Positions 13,968 through 21,809 of a DNA stretch of 30,741 nt are shown one piece after another; position 1 is the stretch's first letter; every line of letters begins with the position of its first letter. This DNA is from an uncultured Collinsella sp. (lineage in GTDB: Bacteria; Actinomycetota; Coriobacteriia; Coriobacteriales; Coriobacteriaceae): contig UQMK01000024.1 in NCBI GenBank assembly GCA_900542085.1, forward strand, positions 1 through 30,741. The letters are read 5' to 3'. The notes under the pieces were generated by a model. That model was not told the origin of the DNA. It made no database searches and saw nothing but the letters and a program-made list of their open reading frames with translations. The position numbers were made by a program, and so were the translations under genes.

Positions 13968-14342
13968 ATGAGTGAGCAGAACGCCAATCCGGTCGAGCTC
14001 TTCGGCATGCGCGTTGCCCATGTGGGCATTAACGCCACCGACCCGGCAGACGCCCTGGAGATCGCGGAGCTGTTCTCGACGATGATGGGCCTGCCCGTCA
14101 TCGAGACCCCCGTTTCGTACTTTAACGATTCGCTGGTCGAGATCATGAAGCAGAACGGTCGTGGCGCCAAGGGCCACATTGGCTTTGCCGTCAACGACAT
14201 CGATGCGGCCGAGAAGTGGTTTGCCGAGCGCGGGCTCGAGGTCAACGAGGAGTCGCGCGTGCTGCTGCCCGACGGCGGCACCAAGCTCGTGTACATTAAG
14301 CGCGAGTTCGCCGGCTTCGCCGTGCACCTGTGCCGCGAGTAG
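13968..14342 (+). CDS. VOC-superfamily (glyoxalase-fold) protein
   Basis: A 124-residue protein with a single glyoxalase/bleomycin-resistance type fold: VAHVGINATDPADALEIAELFSTMMGLPV, a central KGHIGFAVNDIDAAEKWFAERGLEV and a closing KLVYIKREFAGFAVHLC. It resembles the VOC-like extension found C-terminally on some clostridial and actinobacterial KDPG/KHG aldolases, here encoded alone; that comparison is from memory and moderately certain. Possible metal ligands are His18, the central His and the terminal His. There is no clear Shine-Dalgarno before ATG 13968, which lies 11 nt downstream of the PTS IIB stop, so translation is probably coupled to that gene. Confidence 0.75.
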   Translation: MSEQNANPVELFGMRVAHVGINATDPADALEIAELFSTMMGLPVIETPVSYFNDSLVEIMKQNGRGAKGHIGFAVNDIDAAEKWFAERGLEVNEESRVLLPDGGTKLVYIKREFAGFAVHLCRE

Positions 14343-14364
14343 CGCACAAGCTGCTATAACGAAC

Positions 14365-14401
14365 AAAAAGGGATAGGGCCGCATGGCCTTATCCCTTTTT
14401 T
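14365..14401. terminator. Bidirectional rho-independent terminator
   Basis: A 16-bp stem, aaaaagggatagggcc (14365-14380) with ggccttatcccttttt (14385-14400), contains one G-U pair and has a 4-base gcat loop. It has A and T tracts on both sides, so it can end the PTS IIB/VOC transcript and stop minus-strand readthrough from the kinase operon. Confidence 0.93.
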
Positions 14402-14440
14402 ATGCCGAGGGGTCGACTTTTGCGACAGTCAAAAACTGAA

Positions 14441-14616
14441 GTCTAATACTTTTCCCGAGAAGTGAACGAGCAGAATCGGACCCCTGAAGCATCGACACTT
14501 TGAGGGTGCCGTTTCCTGCGGTTTCGATGCTGGAATCCTGCGATTTTGCGGCCGAAAAATGCGGATGGTTCGGGGGTCCAAAAACAGGCGTTCACTTCTC
14601 GGGAAAAGTATTAGAC
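14441..14616. repeat. Palindromic element, copy 1 (28-bp perfect terminal arms)
   Basis: Left arm 14441-14468 (gtctaatacttttcccgaga then agtgaacg) is the exact reverse complement of the right arm 14589-14616. A second nested stem pairs ggacccctgaagcatc, near the left arm, with gatggttcgggggtcc, near the right arm, at 14 of 16 positions. The middle contains cctgcggtttcgatgctgga. The 176-bp element starts 39 nt after a terminator and ends 20 nt before the kinase stop codon. No coding capacity is seen. Copy 2 lies at 17477-17658 in the same orientation. Confidence 0.92.
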
Positions 14617-14636
14617 CTCGATTCGCGCGGGTGCCC

Positions 14637-15932
14637 CTACCGTGGCAGGCGAATCGTAAAGCGGCTGCCGACACCCTCGACCGAGGTCACGCCAATGACA
14701 CCGCCATGGCTATCGACGATCCACTTGGCAATGGCAAGCCCCAGACCCGAGCCCTGCGCGCCGGCATCGCGCGCATTGTCGGCGCGGTAGAACCGCTCGA
14801 ACGCGTGGGCTGCGGATTCCTGGTTCATGCCGATGCCCTCGTCCTCAACGTTTATGTCGATCGTGCCCGCGCCCGCATCCGGCGCCACGCCAAACGTGAT
14901 GGGCGTGCCCGCGTCCGAATACTTGGCGGCATTCTGCACGATTACGCGCAGGGCCTGCTTCACGAGCGCCACGTCGACGGGCGCGTCGCAGCGCGGGTCG
15001 CTGACAAGCGCAGCGTCAAAGGCCAGTCGATACGTGTGCTCGGTATCGATCATCTGCGATTCCTCGCATACCTCGCCGACCAGTGCAGCCAGGTTAGTAT
15101 TCGCGCGCCGCAGCACGGTGCGGCCGGCATCGCCGCGTGCCAAAAACAGCAGCTGCTCCACGAGCTCCTGCATGTGCTCGCTTTCGGCCTTGAGGGACGC
15201 GATGGATTCCGCCAGCACGTCCGGGTCGTCTTTGCCCCAGCGGTCGAGCATGTTTACGTAGCCCTGAATCACCGCTATGGGCGTGCGCAGCTCGTGGCTT
15301 GCATCGTTGACAAAGCGCATCTGCTGCAGCTTGGCCTCTTGCATCTGGCGCAGCAGGCGGTTGAGCGCGACCTCGATGCTTGCCAGGTCGGCGTCGCCGG
15401 TGGTGACGCTCGGCGAGTCGACGCTTGCGCGCTCGATGGCCTGCTCCAGCGTTTCCATCTTGCCGCCGGAGAGCTGCATACGGCCGAGCTCGTCCACGCG
15501 CAAGGCCAGGTCGTTGAGCGGCGCCATGGTGCGGCGCACGCGCCTCGCGCCGCCGAGCATGTTGAGCACGCTGATGACCTGCCAACCCACAACGACAAGG
15601 TAGAGAGGCCATAGCGTGACGAGGTCCTGCGCGAGGGGGAAGGTCTTGCTGGTGCGCGCAAGCTCGACGGTATAGGTGAGCGTTGTCAGGTCCCAGCCGC
15701 GCGCGGGCGTCAGCGACATGCCGTGAACGGTGGCGCCGGGAATCCAGCCTGCGGTAAACGCGCTGTCGGGCAGCGTCTGGTTGTATCCATAGACGAGGAT
15801 CGCCGCCGCAATCACCATCAGCAACAGATCGAGCCAGATGTAGCTCATCAAGCGGCGCCACATATAGCCCCAGTTGATGGCGCGGGCGATGGAGGTGACG
15901 CGCTTGGCCTCGGCGTTACGCACGGCAGACAT
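14637..15932 (-). CDS. Sensor histidine kinase
   Basis: A 431-residue membrane-bound kinase paired with the adjacent OmpR-type regulator. It has two membrane segments (residues ~30-50 and ~104-126) enclosing a short ~55-residue extracytoplasmic loop, then a HAMP-like linker (~127-200). The HisKA dimerisation helix has His213 in NDASHELRTPIAVIQGYV. The ATP-binding domain shows the N-box IVQNAAKYS, the G1 box EDEGIGM, the F-box AFERFYRAD and the G2 box GSGLGLAIAKWI. ATG 15932 is preferred: it overlaps the regulator's 3' end by 17 bp, and the longer open frame to 16190 only mirrors the regulator gene. The signal sensed is unknown. The stop is 20 nt from palindromic element copy 1. Confidence 0.93.
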   Translation of the reverse strand: MSAVRNAEAKRVTSIARAINWGYMWRRLMSYIWLDLLLMVIAAAILVYGYNQTLPDSAFTAGWIPGATVHGMSLTPARGWDLTTLTYTVELARTSKTFPLAQDLVTLWPLYLVVVGWQVISVLNMLGGARRVRRTMAPLNDLALRVDELGRMQLSGGKMETLEQAIERASVDSPSVTTGDADLASIEVALNRLLRQMQEAKLQQMRFVNDASHELRTPIAVIQGYVNMLDRWGKDDPDVLAESIASLKAESEHMQELVEQLLFLARGDAGRTVLRRANTNLAALVGEVCEESQMIDTEHTYRLAFDAALVSDPRCDAPVDVALVKQALRVIVQNAAKYSDAGTPITFGVAPDAGAGTIDINVEDEGIGMNQESAAHAFERFYRADNARDAGAQGSGLGLAIAKWIVDSHGGVIGVTSVEGVGSRFTIRLPR

Positions 15933-16701
15933 AGCCCACCCCGCGCACGGTCTGGATGATGCGGGCGCTGCCGGCGTCCTCGATCTTGGCGCGCAGGTGC
16001 GCGATGTGTACGTCGACGTTGTTGGTGTCGCCCACGTATTCGTAGCCCAGCGCCTCGTGCGCGATGCGCTCGCGCGTGAGCACGGTTTCGGCATGCGCCA
16101 TAAGCAGGGCGAGGACGTCGAACTCGCGAGCCGTGAGCGCGATGGGCGAACCGCCGACCGTGACTTCGCGGCGGTCGGGGTCGAGCGCAACCGAGCCCAC
16201 GGTGAGCGTGGCGGGGGAGGGCGTGGCAGCGGTCTGGGCCGTGTCGGTTGCCGGGGACATAGTGGCGATACCGGCGGCCGTGCCGCTCGCTACGCCAGCC
16301 CCGGCGCCGGCGCCGCCAACGCCCGAAGCCGCCCGCACGGCCTCCGTGCGCTTCAGCGCCACGCGGATCCGTGCGAACAACTCCTCAATTGCAAACGGCT
16401 TGGTCAGGTAATCGTCGGCGCCGGCATCGAGCCCGGCAACCTTATCCATCACGGCATCGCGCGCGGTGACCATGATCACCGGCACGTCCTTGTGCTTGCG
16501 GACACGCCGCAGGACCTCCATGCCGTTGAGCTGCGGCAACAGCACATCGAGCAGAATCAGATCGTAGTCGCGCTCCAGTGCCAGGTCCACGGCGGTGCGG
16601 CCGTCGGCGGCGTGCTCCACCTGGTAGCCCTCGTGCTCCAGCTCGAGCGTCACAAAGCGGGCGATTTTCTCCTCGTCCTCTACGATCAGAATCCGTGCCA
16701 T
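15916..16701 (-). CDS. OmpR-family response regulator
   Basis: A 261-residue DNA-binding regulator. The receiver domain shows the acidic pocket VEDEE, phospho-acceptor Asp52 in ILLDVLLPQLNG, the switch residue in VTARD and Lys101 in DDYLTKPF. The C-terminal winged helix has LTAREFDVLALLM, the recognition region NNVDVHIAHLRAKIE and the closing TVRGVGYVCRA. The two are joined by an unusually long (~45-residue) Ala/Gly/Thr-rich linker at residues ~121-165, where OmpR regulators normally have 10-20 residues. The kinase gene overlaps its end and a DUF4342 gene lies 18 nt upstream, so the three form one operon. Confidence 0.95.
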   Translation of the reverse strand: MARILIVEDEEKIARFVTLELEHEGYQVEHAADGRTAVDLALERDYDLILLDVLLPQLNGMEVLRRVRKHKDVPVIMVTARDAVMDKVAGLDAGADDYLTKPFAIEELFARIRVALKRTEAVRAASGVGGAGAGAGVASGTAAGIATMSPATDTAQTAATPSPATLTVGSVALDPDRREVTVGGSPIALTAREFDVLALLMAHAETVLTRERIAHEALGYEYVGDTNNVDVHIAHLRAKIEDAGSARIIQTVRGVGYVCRA

Positions 16702-16719
16702 GCGTGCCCCCGTCTGCGA

Positions 16720-17262
16720 TTACTTGTCGTCGTTCAGATTTTGCTTGATGTCGTCCGCGGCATCGGCGGCGTGATTCATAAGGTTGTTGATGCTGCCGGG
16801 CACGTCGCCGTCGCTGTCGATGCGGTAGCGCATGCCAAAGAACAGGCCAATCAGCATCAGCCATATCGTGGCGCCCCAGGCAAACAGCGCGACGATGGGG
16901 ATCAGGATGGGGATGTTGAGGATGATCGCATCGCGGCGCGTGGCGATAAACTTGGTGTCCAGGCTCAGGCGGAAGAGCTTTTTGAGGTACTCCCACACGC
17001 TGTCCATCTTCTTGGAGAAGTCGGTCTTTTCGCTCGACTTTTCGTAGGCGGCCTGCGCGGCGACCATCTCGGCCGAGGGCTCATCGACTGGCGCGGACTC
17101 GGTGGCGGCGTGCGCCGACGTGGTCTGGGTCTTGCCCTGCGACTCGAGCCAAATGATGGCATCCAAGACGTTACCGTCGGCGGCGTCGAGCGCGGCCTTG
17201 GCATCGGTGTAGCTCACGTTGCACTTGGTGCGGATGGTTTCAACTTTTTCGAGGTCGTCCAT
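16720..17262 (-). CDS. DUF4342-type membrane protein with UBA-like N-terminus
   Basis: A 180-residue protein with three parts. Residues 1-45 form a small UBA/TS-N-like helical domain (LEKVETIRTKCNVSYTDAKA then ALDAADGNVLDAIIWLE). A charged linker runs over ~45-105, and a membrane region follows at ~113-145 (IILNIPILIPIVALFAWGAT then IWLMLIGLFFGMRYRID), probably two passes. The N-terminus fits DUF4342, which is common in Firmicutes and Coriobacteriia; function is unknown. It is the first gene of the operon with the regulator and kinase, 18 nt before the regulator, which suggests it belongs to the same signalling response, for example as an envelope-stress sensor or modulator. ATG 17262 has GAAAGGACAG upstream. 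Confidence 0.8.
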   Translation of the reverse strand: MDDLEKVETIRTKCNVSYTDAKAALDAADGNVLDAIIWLESQGKTQTTSAHAATESAPVDEPSAEMVAAQAAYEKSSEKTDFSKKMDSVWEYLKKLFRLSLDTKFIATRRDAIILNIPILIPIVALFAWGATIWLMLIGLFFGMRYRIDSDGDVPGSINNLMNHAADAADDIKQNLNDDK

Positions 17263-17380
17263 GACCTGTCCTTTCGTTCGATGGGCGCGACGCCGGACGA
17301 TCTGCCCGGGCGCGAGCGTTGCGTTCGGCGGCCTGCGCTGCGCGGCGCCGCCCCGCCCTTGGTCGAACTCTATAGTGCAG

Positions 17381-17408
17381 GTTATAGATTAAGCGATTCT
17401 TGAGCCAA
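17381..17408 (-). promoter_or_regulatory. Promoter of the DUF4342 - regulator - kinase operon
   Basis: On the minus strand TTGGCT (17408-17403) and TATAAC (17386-17381) are spaced by 16 bp, about 120 nt upstream of the first start codon. No other good -10/-35 pair was seen in this stretch. Confidence 0.55.
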
Positions 17409-17476
17409 GATTAATGTTGGATGAGTTTTTGGGTTGCAGTGGGGAAGGAAGAGGTGTCCTTCTGGGTAGCTAGCAG

Positions 17477-17658
17477 CGAGGTCTAATACTTTTCCGAGAA
17501 GTGAACGAGCTAAAACGGACCCCCGAAGCATCGACACTTTAAGGACATCGTTTCCTGCGGTTTCGATACTGGAATCCTGCGATCTTGCCGACGAAAAATG
17601 TGGATGCTTCAGGGGTCCTAAAACAGACGTTCACTTCGCGGAAAAGTATTAGACCTCG
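17477..17658. repeat. Palindromic element, copy 2
   Basis: Same plan and orientation as 14441-14616. Left arm 17481-17507 and right arm 17628-17654 pair at 26 of 27 positions, and the palindrome extends outward by cgag/ctcg to 17477 and 17658. The inner stem ggacccccgaagcatc with gatgcttcaggggtcc pairs at 15 of 16. Relative to copy 1 the left arm lacks one C (ttttccgag) and the right arm lacks the matching G, so pairing is kept. The rest of 17263-17752 contains the promoter listed above and nothing else I can identify. Confidence 0.92.
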
Positions 17659-17742
17659 ATAGCGGGGGATGAGGTGCCGGTGCAAAACGGCGTCAGACAT
17701 AGGATAAACAAAGCGCGCCGATCATAAGGAATTATAATCACG

Positions 17743-17770
17743 TTGCAAAAGTATGAAAATATCCTACAAT
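17743..17770 (+). promoter_or_regulatory. Promoter of the AbiEi-like gene, possibly giving a leaderless mRNA
   Basis: TTGCAA (17743-17748) and TACAAT (17765-17770) are spaced by 16 bp. A start site seven bases after the -10 would fall on the A of ATG 17777. Confidence 0.5.
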
Positions 17771-17776
17771 TGCGAC

Positions 17777-18400
17777 ATGAAGTACTTTAGCAACATAACG
17801 GCGATAAGCGAGCTTTCCGAGAGCGAGGGCGTGTTCACCACGGCCCAGGCGGCTCGCATGGACATCTCTCGAGATGCACTGGCACACTCATGCCGTGCAG
17901 GGCGTCTTGAACGGATATGCCACGGCGCCTACCGGATGTCGGGCACGCAGCGCCGAGATACCGACGAGCTCAACGCTTTCTGGAAGCTCACCAATCCCTC
18001 CCTTTGCGCGTGGGAGAGAAAACGCCGGTGGGATGGCATCGCCGTGAGCGGTACGACGGCGGCGAACCTACAGCAAATAGGCGATTTCTATCTGTCCCCC
18101 TATAGGATGACCGCGCCCATGCGTATCAACACAAGAAACGAATCCCTTTCCTTTGTAAAGCGCGAGATTGCTGAGCAGGACATCGTTTGGCTCGACGGCC
18201 TGCCGGTAACTAAACCCGAGCGCACGCTTGTCGATCTTTGTCTCGATTGCGAGGACCCCTCATTAATTATCGATGCCTATAACGACGCGCTTGGGCGAGG
18301 GCTCGATATACAGCGGCTGAAAGATCTTGTAGAGGAGAACTCTAAAACCGCCAAACGACGCGAGCTGATGGCGCCTTTGCTGATGGTACTGAACGGGTAA
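17777..18400 (+). CDS. AbiEi-type antitoxin-like protein, no toxin partner nearby
   Basis: A 207-residue protein whose N-terminus is the winged-helix of type IV AbiEi antitoxins (ITAISELSESEGVFTTAQAA then RMDISRDALAHSCRAGRLER and ICHGAYRM). It is followed by the alpha/beta part with WDGIAVSGTTAANLQQIGD and LPVTKPERTLVDLCLDCED. In AbiE systems AbiEi represses the operon and counteracts the nucleotidyltransferase toxin AbiEii. No AbiEii-like frame follows; the next gene is a Nudix hydrolase. ATG 17777 is chosen because it fits the family N-terminus and sits 7 bases after a TACAAT box; an ATG at 17753 would add eight residues. Neither has a Shine-Dalgarno. GC content is visibly lower than in the his or eno genes, which suggests acquisition. 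Confidence 0.75.
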   Translation: MKYFSNITAISELSESEGVFTTAQAARMDISRDALAHSCRAGRLERICHGAYRMSGTQRRDTDELNAFWKLTNPSLCAWERKRRWDGIAVSGTTAANLQQIGDFYLSPYRMTAPMRINTRNESLSFVKREIAEQDIVWLDGLPVTKPERTLVDLCLDCEDPSLIIDAYNDALGRGLDIQRLKDLVEENSKTAKRRELMAPLLMVLNG

Positions 18401-18497
18401 TGCGAATAAACATGCAGTCTCTAACAGCGTTCCGTCACGCGGATCTTTGTTGATCACCTATACTGGTTGGGCTCAACTGGAGAGGTGATAACTAGTT

Positions 18498-18893
18498 ATG
18501 AAATCAATCAATGTTGCAGCAGCGATTATTCAGAAGGACGGAAAAATCCTGAGCTGCCAGCGCGGCTATGGTGAGTTTAAAGACGGCTGGGAATTTCCGG
18601 GTGGTAAGCTCGAGCCGGGCGAGACCGGCGAGCAGGCAATCGTGCGCGAGATTCAAGAAGAGCTCGAGGTCACGATCGGTAACCTCGACTATCTTTGCAC
18701 GGTCGAGCACGATTACGAGACGTTCCACCTGTCGATGCAGTGCTACCTAGCTAACATCCTTTCGGGGGAGTTCAAAGAGCACGCTCACGAGGACATGAAG
18801 TGGCTCGATACCAATAACCTGTGGGATGTCGATTGGCTTCCGGCGGACGTTAAGGTCGTTAGGGAGCTCGAAAAGAAACTCGGGCTTAAGTAA
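18498..18893 (+). CDS. MutT-like Nudix hydrolase
   Basis: A 131-residue Nudix protein of the (deoxy)nucleoside triphosphate pyrophosphohydrolase type. The Nudix box is complete: GGKLEPGETGEQAIVREIQE followed by ELEV, with all catalytic glutamates. Upstream are AAAIIQKDGKILSCQRG and WEFPGGK, and downstream MKWLDTNNLWDVDWLPAD, as in MutT/NudG. Members remove oxidised or non-standard nucleotides; specificity is not deducible. The ribosome-binding site is ctggagaggtg (18478-18488). It ends 39 nt from the end of the convergent PLD-helicase gene, with a shared terminator between them. Confidence 0.9.
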   Translation: MKSINVAAAIIQKDGKILSCQRGYGEFKDGWEFPGGKLEPGETGEQAIVREIQEELEVTIGNLDYLCTVEHDYETFHLSMQCYLANILSGEFKEHAHEDMKWLDTNNLWDVDWLPADVKVVRELEKKLGLK

Positions 18894-18897
18894 GAAA

Positions 18898-18932
18898 GGG
18901 GCGGGCGTCACATGGCGGCCCGCTCCTATTTG
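18898..18932. terminator. Shared terminator between Nudix and helicase genes
   Basis: Stem ggggcgggc (18898-18906) with gcccgctcc (18918-18926), one G-U pair. It is followed by tatttgtt on the plus strand and by tttctt on the minus strand, so it can serve both convergent genes. Confidence 0.8.
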
Positions 18933-21809
18933 TTACTCGGCTTCGCTCAAATCGCTGAGCATAAACTCGTAAATGTCTTGCCTCACGGGTGCATTGAGCT
19001 CATATTCGATTTCGACGGCGTTGTCGCCGCTCTTAGTTTTAATAGCTTCGAACTCGCCGGTCGGATGCATTTCGCCTAAGAAATAGAACTCCTTACCGCC
19101 CTTATCGTCCTTGTTCTTTCGCATAAACAAATACGTCTTCAGGCCGTTTCCCGGCCATGCCTGCAGTCGCAAAATCTCGGGGGAGTTGAGCGTGCGGTTG
19201 CCCTTCGAGATTGCGATGAGCTTGCTCGGCGAAACAAAGCGGTCTTCATACTGAATTGACTCACTAATGTCGGGAGCCTTGTCATAGTTAATAAACACGG
19301 GGAATGTATTGGTCTTCTCATCGTAGAAGTATCCGCCAAGGTTTTGGCCGTTGATGTTCTTTTGCCAGTTCATCAGACGGCAAACCTCCTCGTACGTGTA
19401 CTTGGCGTTGAGAACGAAATTTGTGTTTTCGTACGTCTCGGCATAGTCGAGTCGGTTGCGCTCAATACCAAAATCCAGCACCTCGAGAATCTGACGCTTG
19501 AACTCTGCGTTGCGCAGGGCGGTCGCAAACGCTTCGGTCAGACGAGGTCCGCATCCATCGTCAATAAGCAGGGAAACGAAATCCTTAGGAGTGGCAAAGT
19601 CGCCCTTAAGGACTGCGATTGCCGACCTAACGGCGCTGTCCTTAAGCTGTGCGCGGTAGTTCCTAAGCGCAGCCTCGCGCATATGCCAGTAGCCCTCGTG
19701 TCCGGCTTCGACGAGCGTTTGAAGCAAATAGAGGTCTTCGAATCGCTTGCCCGCGGCAAGTTTTTGAGAAATAAATTTGAGAATCTTGGTCTGATCAGAG
19801 GTAAATTGAACCGTGTAGTCCGGCTCGTATTTGGAAAGAAATGCATGGTAGGACCCCAGGCCGCTATTCTTGAAGATAAGCAGTGGATCGATGGAGCCGT
19901 TACGATCAAATTCGAGCAGCGAGGGAATCTTGCCGAGTTTTTGGCGCAAGTCGAGATATTCGTTTTTCAAAAACCTGACGGAGGTGAAATCGCCGCCGTC
20001 GATGGCCTTGTAAATGCGTGCCTCAGAAATACGATCGAAGCTCACGGTCGAGCATCCGGGTATCGCCGAATCACCCTCTTGGACGAGACGACGCAGGCGA
20101 TCTTTGTTGTATGTCTTGTCACCCGAAAGTGCGATGGGCACCAGGAAGTTGCTCTGGTAATTGCCAATAAAGTCGAGTACCAGAGCGTATTCCTTGCCAT
20201 CATTCAGGCGCAAACCTCGTCCGAGCTGTTGAATAAAGATGATTGCGGAGTCGGTGCGTCGAAGCATGATGATCTGATTGAGCGAGGGGATGTCGACGCC
20301 TTCGTTCATGATATCGACCGAGAAGATGTACTCGAGCTCGCCGGCTTCAAGCCGGCTGATAACGGCATCGCGGACTTCATCGGAATCTTGACCGCTAATC
20401 GCAGCCGTTCGATATCCGAGAGCGTTGAATTTGCATGACAGCTCTTTTGCCTCGGCGTTTCGATTGCAGAAAATTAAGCCCCTGCGGTTGCTTTTGGTGA
20501 CGCTGTATTCCTCGATCTTCTCGGTGATGTGACGCACACGCTCGTCAGACGTCAAGCGTCCGAACAAGGCAGTGTCTTCGACCGTCTCATCGTCAATCTC
20601 CAGATCGTGAATGCCAAAATAATGGAAGGGGGCTAGCATCTCCTCGGCCAAAGCGTCCTGCAGCGTGATCTGGAACGCGATGACGTGATTGAAAAGGGCA
20701 AAGACGTCATAGCCGTCGGTGCGATTAGGCGTAGCGGTCATACCCAGATAAAACCGAGGCACAAAGTGCGACATGATGGATTGGTAACCCTGGGATCCCG
20801 TTCGGTGGGCCTCGTCGATGACGATGTAGTCGAACTCATCGGGGCGGAAATCGCTCAGATGTTTGGCGACCGAAGAACACATGGCAAACACGCAGGTAGC
20901 ATTGCTTATGTTCTTGCCAGTTTGATAGGTGTCGAACGTATAGGTACTACCTAAGAGCCGTTCGTAGCTTGCACGGGAGGCGTCGATAATGCGCCGGCGG
21001 TGCGCAAGAAAGAGAACGCGCCGGGGTTTAGTTGCGAGCACGTCGAACGCCGAAAGGAAGGTCTTGCCAGTGCCGGTTGCCGAGACCAGCAGGGCGCGGG
21101 TCTCGCCCTTGCGGTGGATTACACCGAGCGCCTCAAGGGCGCGCTGCTGCATTTTATTGGGCTTGATTTCTTCGAGGTCGTTCATGGTTGGGCTAACAGT
21201 TGCCTGGAACGTCGGTTTCGATTTGGGCTTTGACGGACGTGCCGATCGATATGCGGTATAGTTCTCAATCCAGTCTTGGGAAAGCAAAACGGTTGAGGTG
21301 TCGTTCCACAACGAATTGAACTCGCCCCTCAGTTCGCCGAGTAGGCGGCTGTTTTCAACGGTCTGGTACAGCACGTTCCATTCTTTATTACAGGTGAGGG
21401 CGGTCTGCGTCATGTTCGAGCTGCCGACGATGACCGTGCTGGTTTCGCCCTTATCAAAAATGTATCCCTTGGCATGCAAATTACCCTGGAATACGCGAAC
21501 TTCCATGTTGTCGTATTCCAGGAGCTTGCGAAAGACATCGGGTGAGTTGAAGTTGAGATAGGTGGACGTGAGCAGCCTGCCCTTAATGCCACGCTGCTTG
21601 AGCTCCTGGAACGTCTCGACCAGGATTTGAAGGCCGCCGTCTGCAACAAACGCTACGCAAAAGTCAAAAGAGCCGCAGGCTGAGAGCTGCTCCTTGATAA
21701 CGGATAGTAGTGTTCCGCCTGTCGCCTTCGAGTTGGCGATGAGCTTGGGTGAATCGTTCTCGCGTGTAAGCGAGTCGAATTCAATATCAATCTGTCGCTG
21801 CGTAGTCAT
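18933..21809 (-). CDS. PLD-nuclease / SF2 helicase / DUF3427 fusion protein
   Basis: A 958-residue protein with three modules. Residues ~25-180 form a phospholipase-D-type nuclease domain with one HKD motif (H112-A-K114-GYIF, then GSSN). Residues ~215-560 form a superfamily 2 helicase: Q-motif PNKMQQRALEAL, Walker A SATGTGKT (243-250), DEAH (332-335), TAT (358-360) and motif VI QQLGRGLR (527-534). The C-terminal ~390 residues match DUF3427, with EYLDLRQKLGKIPSLLEFDR and YTYEEVCRLMNWQ. This architecture recurs in bacterial accessory regions and is suspected of nucleic-acid restriction or phage defence; that role is inference. A single HKD motif implies dimerisation for catalysis. GC content is clearly lower than in the flanking core genes. 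ATG 21809 has AAAGG upstream. It converges on the Nudix gene. Confidence 0.9.
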   Translation of the reverse strand: MTTQRQIDIEFDSLTRENDSPKLIANSKATGGTLLSVIKEQLSACGSFDFCVAFVADGGLQILVETFQELKQRGIKGRLLTSTYLNFNSPDVFRKLLEYDNMEVRVFQGNLHAKGYIFDKGETSTVIVGSSNMTQTALTCNKEWNVLYQTVENSRLLGELRGEFNSLWNDTSTVLLSQDWIENYTAYRSARPSKPKSKPTFQATVSPTMNDLEEIKPNKMQQRALEALGVIHRKGETRALLVSATGTGKTFLSAFDVLATKPRRVLFLAHRRRIIDASRASYERLLGSTYTFDTYQTGKNISNATCVFAMCSSVAKHLSDFRPDEFDYIVIDEAHRTGSQGYQSIMSHFVPRFYLGMTATPNRTDGYDVFALFNHVIAFQITLQDALAEEMLAPFHYFGIHDLEIDDETVEDTALFGRLTSDERVRHITEKIEEYSVTKSNRRGLIFCNRNAEAKELSCKFNALGYRTAAISGQDSDEVRDAVISRLEAGELEYIFSVDIMNEGVDIPSLNQIIMLRRTDSAIIFIQQLGRGLRLNDGKEYALVLDFIGNYQSNFLVPIALSGDKTYNKDRLRRLVQEGDSAIPGCSTVSFDRISEARIYKAIDGGDFTSVRFLKNEYLDLRQKLGKIPSLLEFDRNGSIDPLLIFKNSGLGSYHAFLSKYEPDYTVQFTSDQTKILKFISQKLAAGKRFEDLYLLQTLVEAGHEGYWHMREAALRNYRAQLKDSAVRSAIAVLKGDFATPKDFVSLLIDDGCGPRLTEAFATALRNAEFKRQILEVLDFGIERNRLDYAETYENTNFVLNAKYTYEEVCRLMNWQKNINGQNLGGYFYDEKTNTFPVFINYDKAPDISESIQYEDRFVSPSKLIAISKGNRTLNSPEILRLQAWPGNGLKTYLFMRKNKDDKGGKEFYFLGEMHPTGEFEAIKTKSGDNAVEIEYELNAPVRQDIYEFMLSDLSEAE

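Noticed and set aside
15874..17403. A 509-codon plus-strand open frame opposite the regulator and DUF4342 genes
   Set aside because: Shadow frame; the minus-strand proteins have complete family motifs, and this frame has none.
19344..20438. A 364-codon plus-strand open frame opposite the helicase
   Set aside because: Antisense to a clear helicase/DUF3427 coding sequence, with no ribosome-binding site or domain.
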